A DNA stretch of 64,000 nt from Microbacterium sp. LWH11-1.2 (GTDB lineage: Bacteria > Actinomycetota > Actinomycetes > Actinomycetales > Microbacteriaceae): assembly GCF_038397745.1 (NCBI RefSeq), contig NZ_CP151636.1, positions 620,001-684,000 of the forward strand, in the 5' to 3' direction. A program made the position numbers and the translations under genes. Shown piece by piece: positions 1 to 9,121 of the stretch (position 1 is its first letter; every line of letters begins with the position of its first letter). Under the pieces are notes generated by a model. The model did not search any database. It saw only the letters and a list, made by a program, of their open reading frames with translations, and was not told the origin of the DNA.

Positions 1-1043
1 ATGAGGAGATAGATCAGGTACGGAGCGCCCAGCACGCCGGTGACGACGCCCACCGGGTAACGCGTGCCGAGCGCGAACTGCGCGATGAGGTCGCCGCCGA
101 GCACGAGCACCGCGCCGACGAACGCGCTCGGCAGGAGGAGATTCGCGCCGGGGCCGGTGAGGCGTGCGGCGATCGGACCGGCCATGAACGACACGAAGGC
201 GATCGGACCGGTCGCCGCGGTCGCGAAGGCGAGCAGGGCGACGGCGCTGAGGATGAACAGCAGCCGCGTGGAGTTCACGCGCACCCCGAGGCCCGCCGCC
301 GAGTCGTCTCCCAGCTGCATCGCCCCGAGCGCGCGTCCCTGCAGCAGCAGGAAGGGCACGATCAGCGCCGAGGCGATCGCGATCGGCAGGACGCGCTCCC
401 AGGAGGCGTTGTTCAGGCTGCCGGTGAGCCACTGCATCGCGACCTGGATGTCCCAGTTCGGTGCACGCGACAGCAGATACGAGATGACGCTCTGCAGCAT
501 CAGCGCCACGCCGATCCCGATCAGGATGAGGCGCGTGCCGGCGAAGCCGCCCTTGATCGACAGCAGGTAGATCGTGAGAGCGGTGACGAGGGCGCCGCCG
601 AGCGCGAGCAGCGAGACCACGGGGCCGCCTGCCGAGAGGACGATGATGCCGAAGACCGCGGCTGCGCTGGCGCCGTTCGAGATGCCGATGATGTCGGGGG
701 ACGCCAGCGGGTTGCGCAGCAGCGTCTGGAAGGCGACTCCCGCGATGCCGAAGCCGATCCCGGTGAGGACCGCCAGGATCGCGCGGGGCAGACGCAGGTC
801 GCCCACCGTGAACGATGCGCCGGGGACGGTCTCGCCGAGGATCACGCGGATCACTTCGTCGGGCGTGTAGAACGTGTTGCCGACCATGAGCGCCGTGGCG
901 AACAGCGCGAAGAGCACGGCGCCGAGCACGATCGTCGCCGTCGCATGGCGGCGGTGACGGGCTCGACGGCCCGCCACCACACGCGCGGTGCGGTGCGCAG
1001 CCGACTCGTCGGAGCGGTGCAGGGTGTGCTCGGTCGTGCTCAC
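1..1043 (-). CDS. FecCD-family iron-chelate ABC permease, 3' end cut by window edge
   Basis: One of two membrane subunits of a ferric-siderophore importer. The GTG start at 1043 overlaps the stop of the upstream permease (GTGA). I read 347 codons before the window ends, so only a few C-terminal residues should be missing from a family of about 340-350. Hydrophobic helices begin near residue 35, and the conserved FecCD patch FQTLLRNPLASPDIIGIS lies at about 105-122. It should pair with the permease at 1040-2083 and the binding protein at 2115-3140. The ATPase is not in view and may lie beyond the left edge. The exact ligand cannot be told from the sequence. Confidence 0.9.
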   Translation of the reverse strand, partial: MSTTEHTLHRSDESAAHRTARVVAGRRARHRRHATATIVLGAVLFALFATALMVGNTFYTPDEVIRVILGETVPGASFTVGDLRLPRAILAVLTGIGFGIAGVAFQTLLRNPLASPDIIGISNGASAAAVFGIIVLSAGGPVVSLLALGGALVTALTIYLLSIKGGFAGTRLILIGIGVALMLQSVISYLLSRAPNWDIQVAMQWLTGSLNNASWERVLPIAIASALIVPFLLLQGRALGAMQLGDDSAAGLGVRVNSTRLLFILSAVALLAFATAATGPIAFVSFMAGPIAARLTGPGANLLLPSAFVGAVLVLGGDLIAQFALGTRYPVGVVTGVLGAPYLIYLL

Positions 1044-2083
1044 AGCTCACGCACCTTCTGACGACGGACGATCCAGATGAAGAACGGGGCTCCGATGATC
1101 GCCGTGATGATGCCGACCTGGATCTCCTCGAATGACGGCGCGATCACCCGGCCGACGATGTCGCTCGCGGTCAGCAGCGCGGCTCCCGCGAGGGCCGAGA
1201 ACGGCAGCAGCCAGCGGTGGTCGGTGCCGATCAGCATCCGGCAGATGTGCGGGACGACGAGCCCGACGAAGCCGATCGGTCCGGCGATCGCGGTGGCGGC
1301 ACCCGCGAGGATGACGGCCCCCAGAGCCGACATCAGCCGGGTGCGGAAGACGTGCTCACCGAGTCCCTTGGCCATGTCGTCGCCGAGAGCGAGCGAGTTC
1401 ATCCCACGCGAGCAGAGGAGGCAGATGAGCGCACCGACCGCGAGGACCGGCGCGGTGAGCGCGATGCGCGGCCACTCCGCACCGCCGACGCCGCCGATCT
1501 GCCAGGACTGGAAGGTCTGCAGCAGGTCGACGCGCGGGAGCATCACGGCGCTGATGAGGGAGGCGAACGCGGCCGAGGTGGCAGCCCCGGCGAGCGCGAG
1601 TTTGAGGGGCGTGGCGCCGCCGCGACCGAGCGAGCCGACGGTGTAGACGAAGACCGCAGCGACCGCCGCGCCGACGATGGCGAAGCCCATCTGCCCGAAC
1701 GGGTTGCTGAGGCCGAAGAAGGCGATCCCCACCACGACCGCGAGCGAGGCGCCGTTCGAGACGCCGAGGATGCCGGGATCGGCGACGGGGTTGCGCGTCA
1801 CGGCCTGCATGGTCGCCCCCGAGAGGGCGAGGGCCGCCCCCACGAGGAGCGCGAGCACCGTGCGCGGGATGCGCTTGACGATCGCGGCCTGCTCGATGGT
1901 GTCGGTCCGGCCGCCGAGGGCCGCGACGATGTCGTCGAACGTCACGGCGCGCACACCGAAGGAGATCGACAGGATGCTGAGGACGAGCAGGAGTCCGACC
2001 CCGGCGAGAAGCCAGAGGGTGCGCACCGGCGCCGGACGCCGCAGATCTGCGGCGTCCGGCGCGATGGCTGTTGCTGAGGTCAC
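1040..2083 (-). CDS. FecCD-family iron-chelate ABC permease
   Basis: A 347-residue multi-helix permease of the FecCD/BtuC family, which moves a ferric siderophore (or heme or a corrinoid) across the membrane with the binding protein encoded just upstream. The family patch MQAVTRNPVADPGILGVS is at residues 92-109. The start is GTG with GGAGTGAG a few bases upstream. Its stop overlaps the next permease start, so the two subunits are translationally coupled and probably form a heterodimer. The DtxR-like boxes before the binding-protein gene suggest that the operon is induced under iron starvation. Confidence 0.93.
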   Translation of the reverse strand: MTSATAIAPDAADLRRPAPVRTLWLLAGVGLLLVLSILSISFGVRAVTFDDIVAALGGRTDTIEQAAIVKRIPRTVLALLVGAALALSGATMQAVTRNPVADPGILGVSNGASLAVVVGIAFFGLSNPFGQMGFAIVGAAVAAVFVYTVGSLGRGGATPLKLALAGAATSAAFASLISAVMLPRVDLLQTFQSWQIGGVGGAEWPRIALTAPVLAVGALICLLCSRGMNSLALGDDMAKGLGEHVFRTRLMSALGAVILAGAATAIAGPIGFVGLVVPHICRMLIGTDHRWLLPFSALAGAALLTASDIVGRVIAPSFEEIQVGIITAIIGAPFFIWIVRRQKVREL

Positions 2084-2114
2084 TGAAACTCACTCCGCGG
2101 ATGCGGACGTGGGA

Positions 2115-3140
2115 TTACGGGGCCAGCGGAGCCGCCAGCAGGGCGAGGTAGTCGCCGAGACCCCACGGGATCGACAGCGGGGACGGGTTGGCGGATGCCG
2201 CGATCGGCGAGGAGTCGGGGAGCACCGCGATGCGTCCTTCGGCGATGGCGGGGATCTTCGACAGCAGCGGGTCGGCCTGCAGCAGCGGGATGATCGAATC
2301 GTCGCCATAGGTGATGAAGAGGTCGACGTCGTCGAACTTCGCGGCCTCTTCCGAGCTGACCGTGAGGTAGAACTGATCGCTGTCGGCGTTGTCCTCGACG
2401 ATCGAGGGGAACGGCAGGCCGAGCTCGTGGATGTAGCCCGGGCGCGTGTCGATCGCGGTGTAGTAGCCGACCTGGCTGAGGTCGGTCGGGTCGATGTATG
2501 AGAACAGGACCTTCTTGTCCAACAGCGCGCTGTTCGCCTCGAGCGCGGCATCCGCGTCGGCGTGCAGGTCTTCGATCAGCGCCTCGCCCTCGGCCTCGAG
2601 GCCGAGTGCCTTCGCGTTCATCTCGATCATCTCGTCGACCGGCGTGCCCCAGGCGACCTCGGGGTAGGCGATGACGGGAGCGATCTTGGAGAGGGTGTCG
2701 TACTCCTCCTGGGTGAGTCCGGAGTACGAGGCGAGGATCACGTCGGGAGCGGTGTCGGCCACGGCCTCGTAGTCGATGCCGTCGGTCTCGTCGAAGAGCA
2801 CGGGCTCCTCACCGCCGAGCTCGTCGAGCTTCTCCTCGACCCAGGGGAGGATGCCGTTGTCGTCATCGTCGCCCCAGGCGGCCTTGCTCATGCCGACGGG
2901 CACGATGCCGAGGGCGAGGGGCACCTCGTGGTTGGCCCAGGCGACCGTCGCGACGCGCTCGGGCTTCTTCTCGATGGTGGTCTCGCCGTAGACGTGCTCC
3001 ACCGTGACGGGGAACGCATCGTCGGATGCCGGGTTGCCGCCGGCGGAGGCGGTCGACTCCGGGGCGTTGGACGAGCACGCGGCGAGGCCGACGGCGAGTG
3101 CGGCCGCGGCGCCGATGGCGAGGAGACGGGAGGTGCGCAC
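2115..3140 (-). CDS. Iron-siderophore ABC transporter substrate-binding lipoprotein
   Basis: A 341-residue FepB/FhuD-type (class III) binding protein. The N-terminus is a lipoprotein signal with lipobox LAAC (Cys22), so it is tethered outside the membrane and delivers iron chelate to the two FecCD permeases that follow. It starts with GTG behind AAGGGAA. The order binding protein, permease, permease on one strand with a 31-base gap fits one transcript. The upstream DtxR/IdeR-like boxes support iron control and an iron-chelate ligand, although the ligand itself is inferred from family and context only. Confidence 0.92.
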   Translation of the reverse strand: MRTSRLLAIGAAAALAVGLAACSSNAPESTASAGGNPASDDAFPVTVEHVYGETTIEKKPERVATVAWANHEVPLALGIVPVGMSKAAWGDDDDNGILPWVEEKLDELGGEEPVLFDETDGIDYEAVADTAPDVILASYSGLTQEEYDTLSKIAPVIAYPEVAWGTPVDEMIEMNAKALGLEAEGEALIEDLHADADAALEANSALLDKKVLFSYIDPTDLSQVGYYTAIDTRPGYIHELGLPFPSIVEDNADSDQFYLTVSSEEAAKFDDVDLFITYGDDSIIPLLQADPLLSKIPAIAEGRIAVLPDSSPIAASANPSPLSIPWGLGDYLALLAAPLAP

Positions 3141-3197
3141 AGGCGTTCCCTTCGGGTTCGGGATGAGGGGGGTCCGGCGCGGGATCCGCGCCGAGGC

Positions 3198-3216
3198 TTT
3201 GGTAAGCCTGGCCTAA
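3198..3216 (-). promoter_or_regulatory. DtxR/IdeR-type iron box upstream of the fecB-like gene
   Basis: TTTGGTAAGCCTGGCCTAA agrees with about 14 of 19 positions of the DtxR/IdeR consensus, a palindrome of TTAGG and CCTAA arms. It lies 58 bases before the start of the binding-protein gene. The likely role is Fe(II)-DtxR repression of the siderophore uptake operon. Confidence 0.7.
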
Positions 3217-3228
3217 TCTAACAGAAAG

Positions 3229-3247
3229 TTAGGCAAGCCTCAGTCCC
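3229..3247 (-). promoter_or_regulatory. Second, weaker DtxR-like half box
   Basis: TTAGGCAAGCCT begins 12 bases after the first box and matches the left two thirds of the DtxR consensus, but the right arm is degenerate. Tandem boxes of this kind can hold two DtxR dimers. It could also be chance. Confidence 0.4.
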
Positions 3248-3273
3248 GAGGCCGACGTTTGAAGCCGGCGCAC

Positions 3274-3310
3274 GAAAAACCGGCCGGGCCCCGAAGGACC
3301 CGACCGGTTC
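3274..3310 (-). terminator. Rho-independent terminator of the cold-shock gene
   Basis: Read on the minus strand, GAACCGGTCGGGTCC and GGCCCGGCCGGTT pair around a TTCGG loop, and TTTTT follows. It starts 18 bases past the cold-shock stop codon and has both a GC-rich stem and a T run, which is uncommon among the hairpins of this window. Confidence 0.85.
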
Positions 3311-3327
3311 AGGAAGTCAGCGCGCGC

Positions 3328-3531
3328 TCAGAGAGCGCGGATGTTCGCCGCCTGCATGCCCTTGGGGCCACGCTCAGCGTCGAATTCGACCTTCTGGTTC
3401 TCGCGGAGCTCCTTGAAACCGGAGCCGGCGATAGCCGAGTAGTGGGCGAAAAGGTCGTCCGAGCCGTCATCGGGAGCGATGAAGCCGAAGCCCTTTTCCG
3501 CGTTGAACCATTTCACAGTGCCAGTGGCCAT
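3328..3531 (-). CDS. Cold-shock domain protein (CspA family)
   Basis: A 67-residue single cold-shock domain that binds single-stranded RNA and DNA and acts as an RNA chaperone in the cytoplasm. RNP1 (KGFGFI, residues 13-18) and RNP2 (LFAHYS, 27-32) are intact, and the length is the usual 66-70. It stands alone between a terminator and the large regulator gene. The upstream sequence has only a weak AAAG ribosome-binding site, as is common for csp genes controlled through the leader RNA. Whether it is cold-induced or constitutive cannot be told. Confidence 0.96.
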   Translation of the reverse strand: MATGTVKWFNAEKGFGFIAPDDGSDDLFAHYSAIAGSGFKELRENQKVEFDAERGPKGMQAANIRAL

Positions 3532-3605
3532 GTGTTTCTACTTTCTGTTGACTTAGCCGTTCTCACGGCCTACGCCGAGTCGGAACATCCGACACGCGCG
3601 CTTGC

Positions 3606-6599
3606 TCAAGGTACCACGGCTGGCTGACGCGCAGCAGTGAACCTCGGATTCTGTTGGATCAGGGCCGCTTCCGTGCGCGTGCTCACGCCGAGTTTGCGCA
3701 GCACCGCCGACACGTGGACGCTCACGGTCTTGACGCTGATGAACAGCCGCTCGCCGATCTGACGGTTGCTCAGCCCCTCGGCGATCAGCTCGAGCACCTG
3801 GCGTTCCCGGGCGGTGAGGAGGTCGGCATCCGTCGCGGAGGGAGAGGTGCTGAGCCCCGCAGCGTCGGCGAAGGTCGCGACGGACCGCTGCAGCTGCACG
3901 TGCCCGAGGCGATCGGCGATGTCGGCGGCCTCGGCGAGCACCCGTGCGGCCCCGGTGCGGTCTCCCTCGCTCACGCGAAGGCGAGCGAGCTCGAGCCGCG
4001 CCGCGGCACGGAAGACGACCGGCACGTCGTCGCCGTCGGCGAGCGCGACCGCCGCGGCGAGCGCCTCGCCCGTGGGCTCCAGGAATGCGTGCAGGATGTC
4101 GGACCAGACCGAGACCCGCAGCTCCGAGGTCTGGGCGGCCCACGCCGCGCGGATCGTCTCGACCGCGGCTCCGACGTCTTCGCCGGCGGCACGCAGCTCG
4201 GCGATGATCCACCCGGACTGGAGCAGGATCCGACGCTGGTGGAGCAGTGCCGGCCCCTCGTCGGCCAGCATCGCGAGGATCACGTCGAGAGCACCGTCCA
4301 GGTCTCCGGCGCTCTCAGCCACGGAGACCTGCATCACGGTGATGTCGTACCAGATCTGCCGTTCGACGGTGCCCGTCTCGCGGAAGGCCGGCAGGGATTC
4401 GATGAGCAGCTCGGCGGCTTCCTCGTGTCGTCCGCGCCACGACAGCACACGCACTCGCGTCATCGTGGTGTACATGCGGAACACGCGCAGCGTGCTCTGC
4501 GCGAGCTCGCGGGCGAGCATCTCCTCGACGCGCTCGATCTCACCGAGCTCCAGCAGCGGCACGGCCATGTTCTGCGTCATCACCGAGCCGGAGGTGCGTT
4601 CGACCCCGTAGGTGCGCGAGCGGGCCAGCCCTTCCTCGGCCAGCTGCACGGCCTCACGGTAGCGACCGAGCAGCGTGAGCAGGTCGGAGTAGTTCACCCG
4701 GTACTTCAGTTCGGCGGTCGATCCGCGGCCGAGGGTCCTGGCGAGCTCGTACTCTCGGGAGCCCTCCTCGATGCGGCCCTGGTGCGACAGCGACGCTCCC
4801 CGGACGTTCGCCGCGATCGACGCCTCGTCGTCCGACTCCGCACGTCGGGCGATCTCACCGGCCTCGACACCGAGCCGGAAGCTCAGATCGAGGTGACCGG
4901 CGATCATGTGCCGACTCGCGAGCGTGTTCAGTATCGTCGCCCGAAGGCGGTCGTCGTCGGCACGGTCGCCGAGCACGGCCAGCGACTCCTGCAGCAGCGG
5001 GATCGCCCCTGGACGGCCCAGATTCATCGTGTAGTACGCCTTGTCGCGCAGCAGACGCGCGTGCAGGCGCTGGTCGACGGTCATCGGGTCGAGCTCGCCC
5101 AGCGCCAGGTTCACGACCGAGAGCGCGCGCTCGCCGTCGCCCGCGTTGCGGAGGATCGAGCCGAGCATCAGCAGGAGCTCGAGGCGCTCGATGCCCGCGG
5201 CATCCGGAGCATCCGCCACCTGAGGCCACAGCTCCAAGACCAGTTCACCGAAGCGGGCGGCGCTCGCGAAGGCGTACCGGGCCTTCGCATGGCGCATCGC
5301 GTGCGCAGCGGCGATGAGCGCGCGACGGTCGTCCTGCGCGAGCTGCCAGTGATACGCCAGGGCCGCGGCGTCGCCGCTGTCGGTGCCCGCACACGCGGCC
5401 TCGAGCGTCTCGGCATAGGCGCGGTGCAGCCGGGCCCGCTCGCCCGGGAGCAGATCGTCGTGCACGGCCTCGCGCAGCAGCGCGTGCCGGAACCGGTAGT
5501 CGTCGTCGACGACCACGAGGATGCCGCTGCGCGTGGCTTCGCGCAGGGCGTCTTCCAGCCGCAGCTCGGGCAGATCGGCGAGGCGGACGACCAGCGGATG
5601 CGACAGGGGCCGCTCGGCGCCGGAGACGACCTGCACGACGTGCCGTGCGTCGTCGCCCAGGCGGTCGAACCGCGCGAGCAGCAGGTCGCGGAGACTGTCG
5701 GGCAGCGACCCCTTCGCGCATCCGGCGATCTCCTCGATGAAGAAGGGGACCCCTTCCGCGCGCTCCTGCATGCGCTCGAGGGCGGTCTCGCTGATCGCAT
5801 GCCCGGTGATCTGCTCGGCGAGCAGGCGCGTGGCGTCTTCGTCGAGCCGGGTCAGGGGCAGCCGCTCGAGCAGGCGCGAACGCGTGGCCTCGCCGACGAA
5901 ACGGCTCACGGCATCGCCGCGGCGCACGTCGTCGGTGCGGCAGGTGATCAGCAGCAGGATGCGCCCGCGGCTCAGGGCGCGCAGGAGGAAGGAGAGGATG
6001 GCGAGCGTGGACTCGTCGGCCCAGTGCAGGTCTTCCACGACGAGCACCTGCGGAGCGGCTTCCGCGGCCGCTTCGATGAGCGAGGCGATCGCGTCGCGAA
6101 GGCGCTCCGGACTCGTGCGCTCGCGATCGGTCGGACCCGACGCGAGCTCGGGGAGCAGCATGCCGAGTGCCTCGACGCCCACGCCGACCGCGTCGCGGAC
6201 GCGCTCGACTCCCATGCGGGTCACGATAGAACGGAGGATGCCCGTGAGCGGGCCGTACGGCGTGCGAGAGGCGCCGAGGTCGAGGCACCAGCCGACGTGC
6301 ACATCGGCGGTGCGGTCGATCTCGACCCCGAACTCGCGGAGCAGCCGTGACTTGCCGATGCCGGCCTCGCCCTCGACCAGGAGGGCGGCGGGGACGCCGT
6401 CGCGCGCGATGTCGAACAGACGGCGCACCTCGGCCAGGTCGGCGTCGCGGCCGACCATCACGACGCTCGGAGCGGACGAGGGCATGGGAACATCGTGCCA
6501 CTCCCCGGGGACATCCGGGGTCGCGTCCGCTCCCGGCAGAGACGGTGCGCTGACGTCCACCGGAACGGTCACCGCGCTGTCGCGGTCGCCGTCTCGCAT
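3606..6599 (-). CDS. AAA-ATPase/LuxR-type (LAL/MalT-like) transcriptional regulator
   Basis: A 997-residue STAND-type regulator. An AAA domain opens with Walker A GEAGIGKSR (77-85) and has Walker B LVVEDLHWADES further on. A long helical, TPR-like middle follows, and a LuxR/GerE helix-turn-helix closes the protein (about 928-982, beginning LTARERQVLELIAEGLSNRQ). Such proteins bind ATP and an inducer, oligomerise and activate promoters. The ATG at 6599 overlaps the small upstream gene by 31 bases and has no good ribosome-binding site. Met40 (6482) would remove the overlap and is a plausible true start. The target genes are unknown. Confidence 0.92.
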   Translation of the reverse strand: MRDGDRDSAVTVPVDVSAPSLPGADATPDVPGEWHDVPMPSSAPSVVMVGRDADLAEVRRLFDIARDGVPAALLVEGEAGIGKSRLLREFGVEIDRTADVHVGWCLDLGASRTPYGPLTGILRSIVTRMGVERVRDAVGVGVEALGMLLPELASGPTDRERTSPERLRDAIASLIEAAAEAAPQVLVVEDLHWADESTLAILSFLLRALSRGRILLLITCRTDDVRRGDAVSRFVGEATRSRLLERLPLTRLDEDATRLLAEQITGHAISETALERMQERAEGVPFFIEEIAGCAKGSLPDSLRDLLLARFDRLGDDARHVVQVVSGAERPLSHPLVVRLADLPELRLEDALREATRSGILVVVDDDYRFRHALLREAVHDDLLPGERARLHRAYAETLEAACAGTDSGDAAALAYHWQLAQDDRRALIAAAHAMRHAKARYAFASAARFGELVLELWPQVADAPDAAGIERLELLLMLGSILRNAGDGERALSVVNLALGELDPMTVDQRLHARLLRDKAYYTMNLGRPGAIPLLQESLAVLGDRADDDRLRATILNTLASRHMIAGHLDLSFRLGVEAGEIARRAESDDEASIAANVRGASLSHQGRIEEGSREYELARTLGRGSTAELKYRVNYSDLLTLLGRYREAVQLAEEGLARSRTYGVERTSGSVMTQNMAVPLLELGEIERVEEMLARELAQSTLRVFRMYTTMTRVRVLSWRGRHEEAAELLIESLPAFRETGTVERQIWYDITVMQVSVAESAGDLDGALDVILAMLADEGPALLHQRRILLQSGWIIAELRAAGEDVGAAVETIRAAWAAQTSELRVSVWSDILHAFLEPTGEALAAAVALADGDDVPVVFRAAARLELARLRVSEGDRTGAARVLAEAADIADRLGHVQLQRSVATFADAAGLSTSPSATDADLLTARERQVLELIAEGLSNRQIGERLFISVKTVSVHVSAVLRKLGVSTRTEAALIQQNPRFTAARQPAVVP

Positions 6600-6865
6600 C
6601 CGACGCGGACGCAGTCCTCGACGGCGCGGGCCTTCGGGGCGCGGGCGCTCCCCGATCGGACGCTCGTGGCCGGCTGCGCCGCGCGCGGCGCCGCATCGGT
6701 CCGCCCGGCGACGATCCGGTGCAGCATCCGACGGATCGCGCCCGCCGGACGCGGCACGATCTGGTCGGCGTGCTCCTGCAGGAAGAGACGCCGCTCGGCG
6801 GCGCGTACGACCTGCTCCTGCTCGAAGGTGGTGACCTGGTGGCTGAGATACGGGTGCTCGAACAT
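6569..6865 (-). CDS. Small hypothetical protein, 98 residues
   Basis: It begins MFEHPYLSHQVTTFEQEQVV with a strong GAGGAGAA site before the ATG at 6865, so I prefer this start to an in-frame ATG 51 bases upstream. The N-terminal half is a predicted amphipathic helix rich in Glu, Gln and Arg (residues 10-60); the C-terminal third is Ala/Arg-rich and disordered. I recognise no domain, though similar short proteins with this opening are familiar from Microbacterium. It reads toward the AAA/LuxR gene and overlaps it by 31 bases if that gene starts at 6599, so the two may be co-transcribed. Confidence 0.65.
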   Translation of the reverse strand: MFEHPYLSHQVTTFEQEQVVRAAERRLFLQEHADQIVPRPAGAIRRMLHRIVAGRTDAAPRAAQPATSVRSGSARAPKARAVEDCVRVGCETATATAR

Positions 6866-6978
6866 GATTTCTCCTCGGCGGTTCGCTGTATCCCTACACT
6901 CCGCTCTGAGGTGCACCGGCCGGATCGGGCGGATGCCCTATCTTTCGGATGCCGATGCCTAGGTGCGCGCACAGAAGA

Positions 6979-7011
6979 GGCCCGGATGCAGCAGGAAGCT
7001 GCAGCCGGGCC
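6979..7011 (-). terminator. GC-rich stem-loop after the SRPBCC gene
   Basis: GGCCCGGATGCAGC and GCTGCAGCCGGGCC pair over 14 bases with one mismatch around AGGAA, 17 bases past the SRPBCC stop. There is no proper T run (CTCTTCTGT follows on the minus strand), so it is a likely but weak terminator. Confidence 0.6.
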
Positions 7012-7028
7012 CCGATACCGCCGGGCGG

Positions 7029-7484
7029 TCAGGCCTCGACGTCACCGCGCCAGGCGCCGGTCTCGGCGCCTCGGCCCTCGATGAACTCCTTGAAGTTCTT
7101 CAGGTCCTTCTTCACCGCGTGCGAGCCCGCTCCCACCAGGGAGCCGAGCTTCTCGAGAAGCCCCTCGGGCTCCCAGTCGATCTGCACGGTCACGCGCGTG
7201 GACGTCTCGGTGAGCTTGTGGAACGTCACCGCTCCCGCGTGCTCGGTCTCGCCACCGGTGCTGGTCCACGCAACGCGCTCGTCGGGGTGCTGCTCGGTGA
7301 TCTCGGCGTCGAACTCGCGCTCGATGCCACCCACCTTGACCTTCCAGTGGGTGTGGGTGTCGCCGGTCTGCGTGATCGACTCGACCTCGTCGAGGAACTT
7401 CGGGAAGCTCTCGAACTGGGTCCACTGGTTGTATGCGACGTCGACGGGAACGTCGACGTCGATGGTCTCGATGATCTGCACCAT
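7029..7484 (-). CDS. SRPBCC-family (polyketide cyclase/START-like) protein
   Basis: A 151-residue single-domain protein of the Bet v1/START superfamily, with the usual opening ETIDVDVPVDVAYNQWTQFE and a closing amphipathic helix. Such proteins have a hydrophobic cavity, but the ligand is unknown. I chose ATG 7484 because GAGGAG lies just before it; an in-frame ATG 48 bases upstream lacks a site. It is transcribed alone, between the hydantoinase operon and the small hypothetical gene, and a stem-loop follows it. A stress-related role is often suggested for the family but is not shown here. Confidence 0.85.
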   Translation of the reverse strand: MVQIIETIDVDVPVDVAYNQWTQFESFPKFLDEVESITQTGDTHTHWKVKVGGIEREFDAEITEQHPDERVAWTSTGGETEHAGAVTFHKLTETSTRVTVQIDWEPEGLLEKLGSLVGAGSHAVKKDLKNFKEFIEGRGAETGAWRGDVEA

Positions 7485-7573
7485 GTGATGCTCCTCACTG
7501 CTCGTCTCTCGTGTCCTGCCATTCAGCAGCACACGAGAAGGAAGGGCGATGGGGTTGACACTGCGGTGAGCGA

Positions 7574-9121
7574 TCAGGCTGCCAGCCGCCCCACCGCTCG
7601 CGCGCGGATGAGCACCGCGGTCCCGTCGGAGTAGGCGACCGGAAGCTCCTCGACCGCCACCACCTCGATCGTCGCGGGGTCGGCACCGGCGAGCCTCGCC
7701 CGCTCGGTCGCCTCGGCGGCGGCATCCGCTCGCGAGGCACGACGGTCCGAAGGATCCGCGCGGTAGATCTTCTCGATCTGGCCCGCGACCTCGCCCAGCG
7801 CGGCACCGACCGCGTTCGCCGCGCCGAAGTGATCCGGGCGGATCAGGGTCGAGACCCCCTCGAGCTCGGCGGGCGCGATGATGCCTCCACCGCCGACGAG
7901 GATCACCGGCACCGGGGCGGCGTTCGGCTTCATGCGGTCGATCGAGTCCTCGAGGATCGCGCGCATCGCCGCCCAGGCCACCGAGCCGAGACCTGCCTCG
8001 ACGTCCGGAGCGGTCAGCCCCTCGATCTCCGCGCCGCCGACGGCGAGCGCGATGTCGGTCGCGGTGAGAGTGGAGCCGCCGAAGGCGAGCCCCTCCTCCG
8101 GGAGACGGTAGCCGACGCTGTCAGGGCCGACTGTGACGCTGTTGCCGTCCGTGCGGACGATCGTGCCGCCGCCGAGTCCGACCGAGAGCACATCCGGCAT
8201 CCGGAAGTTCGTGCGGATGCCGCCGATCTCCACCGCGTGCGCCGACTGACGAGGGAAGCCGTCGACGAGCACTCCGATGTCGGTCGTGGTGCCGCCGATG
8301 TCGACGACGAGCGCGTCCGTCGCCCCCGAGAGATGTGCCGCCCCGCGGATGGAATTCGTCGGCCCGCAGCCGATCGTCAGCACCGGGAACTCCAGCGCGT
8401 ACTCGAGCTGCATGAGCGTGCCGTCGTTCTGGCCGAAGTACGGCGTCGCCGGGATGCCGCGCGCACGCAGCGCCGCCACGAAACCGCCGGCCATCCGGGT
8501 GAGCGTCTGCATGAGCGCCGCGTTGAGCACGGTCGCGTTCTCGCGCTCGAGGAGTCCGAGCGAGCCGATGCGCGCCGAACGCGAGACCGGCACTCGCAGT
8601 TCCTCCGCGACGATCTCGGCGACGCGCTCCTCCTGGCTCTCGTCGATGGGCGAGAACACCCCGACGACCGCCACGGCGTCGACCTCACCGCGCATGCGAG
8701 CGCACGCCTCGCGAACCGCCCGCTCGTCGAGCGGAGCCAACAGGCGGCCGTCGACCTCGAACCCGCCGGGCAGCAGGTACGCGTGGTCGCCGATCGCCTC
8801 TCGCAGGTCGGCGGGCCAGCCCTCGAGCGGCGGTACGGCGGTCGTCGCCGGGGCGCCGAGACGCAGGATGCCGACGCGACCGAGTCCGCGGCGCTCGACG
8901 ATGGCGTTGGTGCAGTGCGTGGTGCCGAGCATCGCGTGCGCCACGAGGGCGGGGTCGACGCCGGATGCCGCCAGCACGGCGTCGATCGCGTCGGCGACCC
9001 CTTCGCCGGTGTCGCGGGTCGTCGGACGCTTGACCGAGGCCACGACGGCGAGGCGGTCGTCGAGGATCACGGCATCCGTGTTTGTTCCGCCGACGTCGAT
9101 CCCGATCCGGTACCCGACCAT
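7574..9121 (-). CDS. Hydantoinase/oxoprolinase family protein (HyuA-type)
   Basis: A 515-residue actin-fold ATPase of the HyuA/5-oxoprolinase family, which couples ATP hydrolysis to opening of 5-membered cyclic amides such as hydantoins or 5-oxoproline. Phosphate-binding loops DVGGTNTDAV (9-18) and DIGGTTTDIG (274-283) are both intact. The length fits single-subunit actinobacterial members rather than the large eukaryotic oxoprolinase; no HyuB partner is present. Its ATG shares one base with the stop of the DUF917 gene (TGATG). Pairing with DUF917, racemases and an NCS1 permease argues for use of an imported cyclic amide. The true substrate is unknown. Confidence 0.88.
   Translation of the reverse strand: MVGYRIGIDVGGTNTDAVILDDRLAVVASVKRPTTRDTGEGVADAIDAVLAASGVDPALVAHAMLGTTHCTNAIVERRGLGRVGILRLGAPATTAVPPLEGWPADLREAIGDHAYLLPGGFEVDGRLLAPLDERAVREACARMRGEVDAVAVVGVFSPIDESQEERVAEIVAEELRVPVSRSARIGSLGLLERENATVLNAALMQTLTRMAGGFVAALRARGIPATPYFGQNDGTLMQLEYALEFPVLTIGCGPTNSIRGAAHLSGATDALVVDIGGTTTDIGVLVDGFPRQSAHAVEIGGIRTNFRMPDVLSVGLGGGTIVRTDGNSVTVGPDSVGYRLPEEGLAFGGSTLTATDIALAVGGAEIEGLTAPDVEAGLGSVAWAAMRAILEDSIDRMKPNAAPVPVILVGGGGIIAPAELEGVSTLIRPDHFGAANAVGAALGEVAGQIEKIYRADPSDRRASRADAAAEATERARLAGADPATIEVVAVEELPVAYSDGTAVLIRARAVGRLAA

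Noticed and set aside
3654..6350. 898-codon open frame on the plus strand
   Set aside because: It is the antisense shadow of the AAA/LuxR gene; very high GC removes stop codons, and the translation is low-complexity with no domain.
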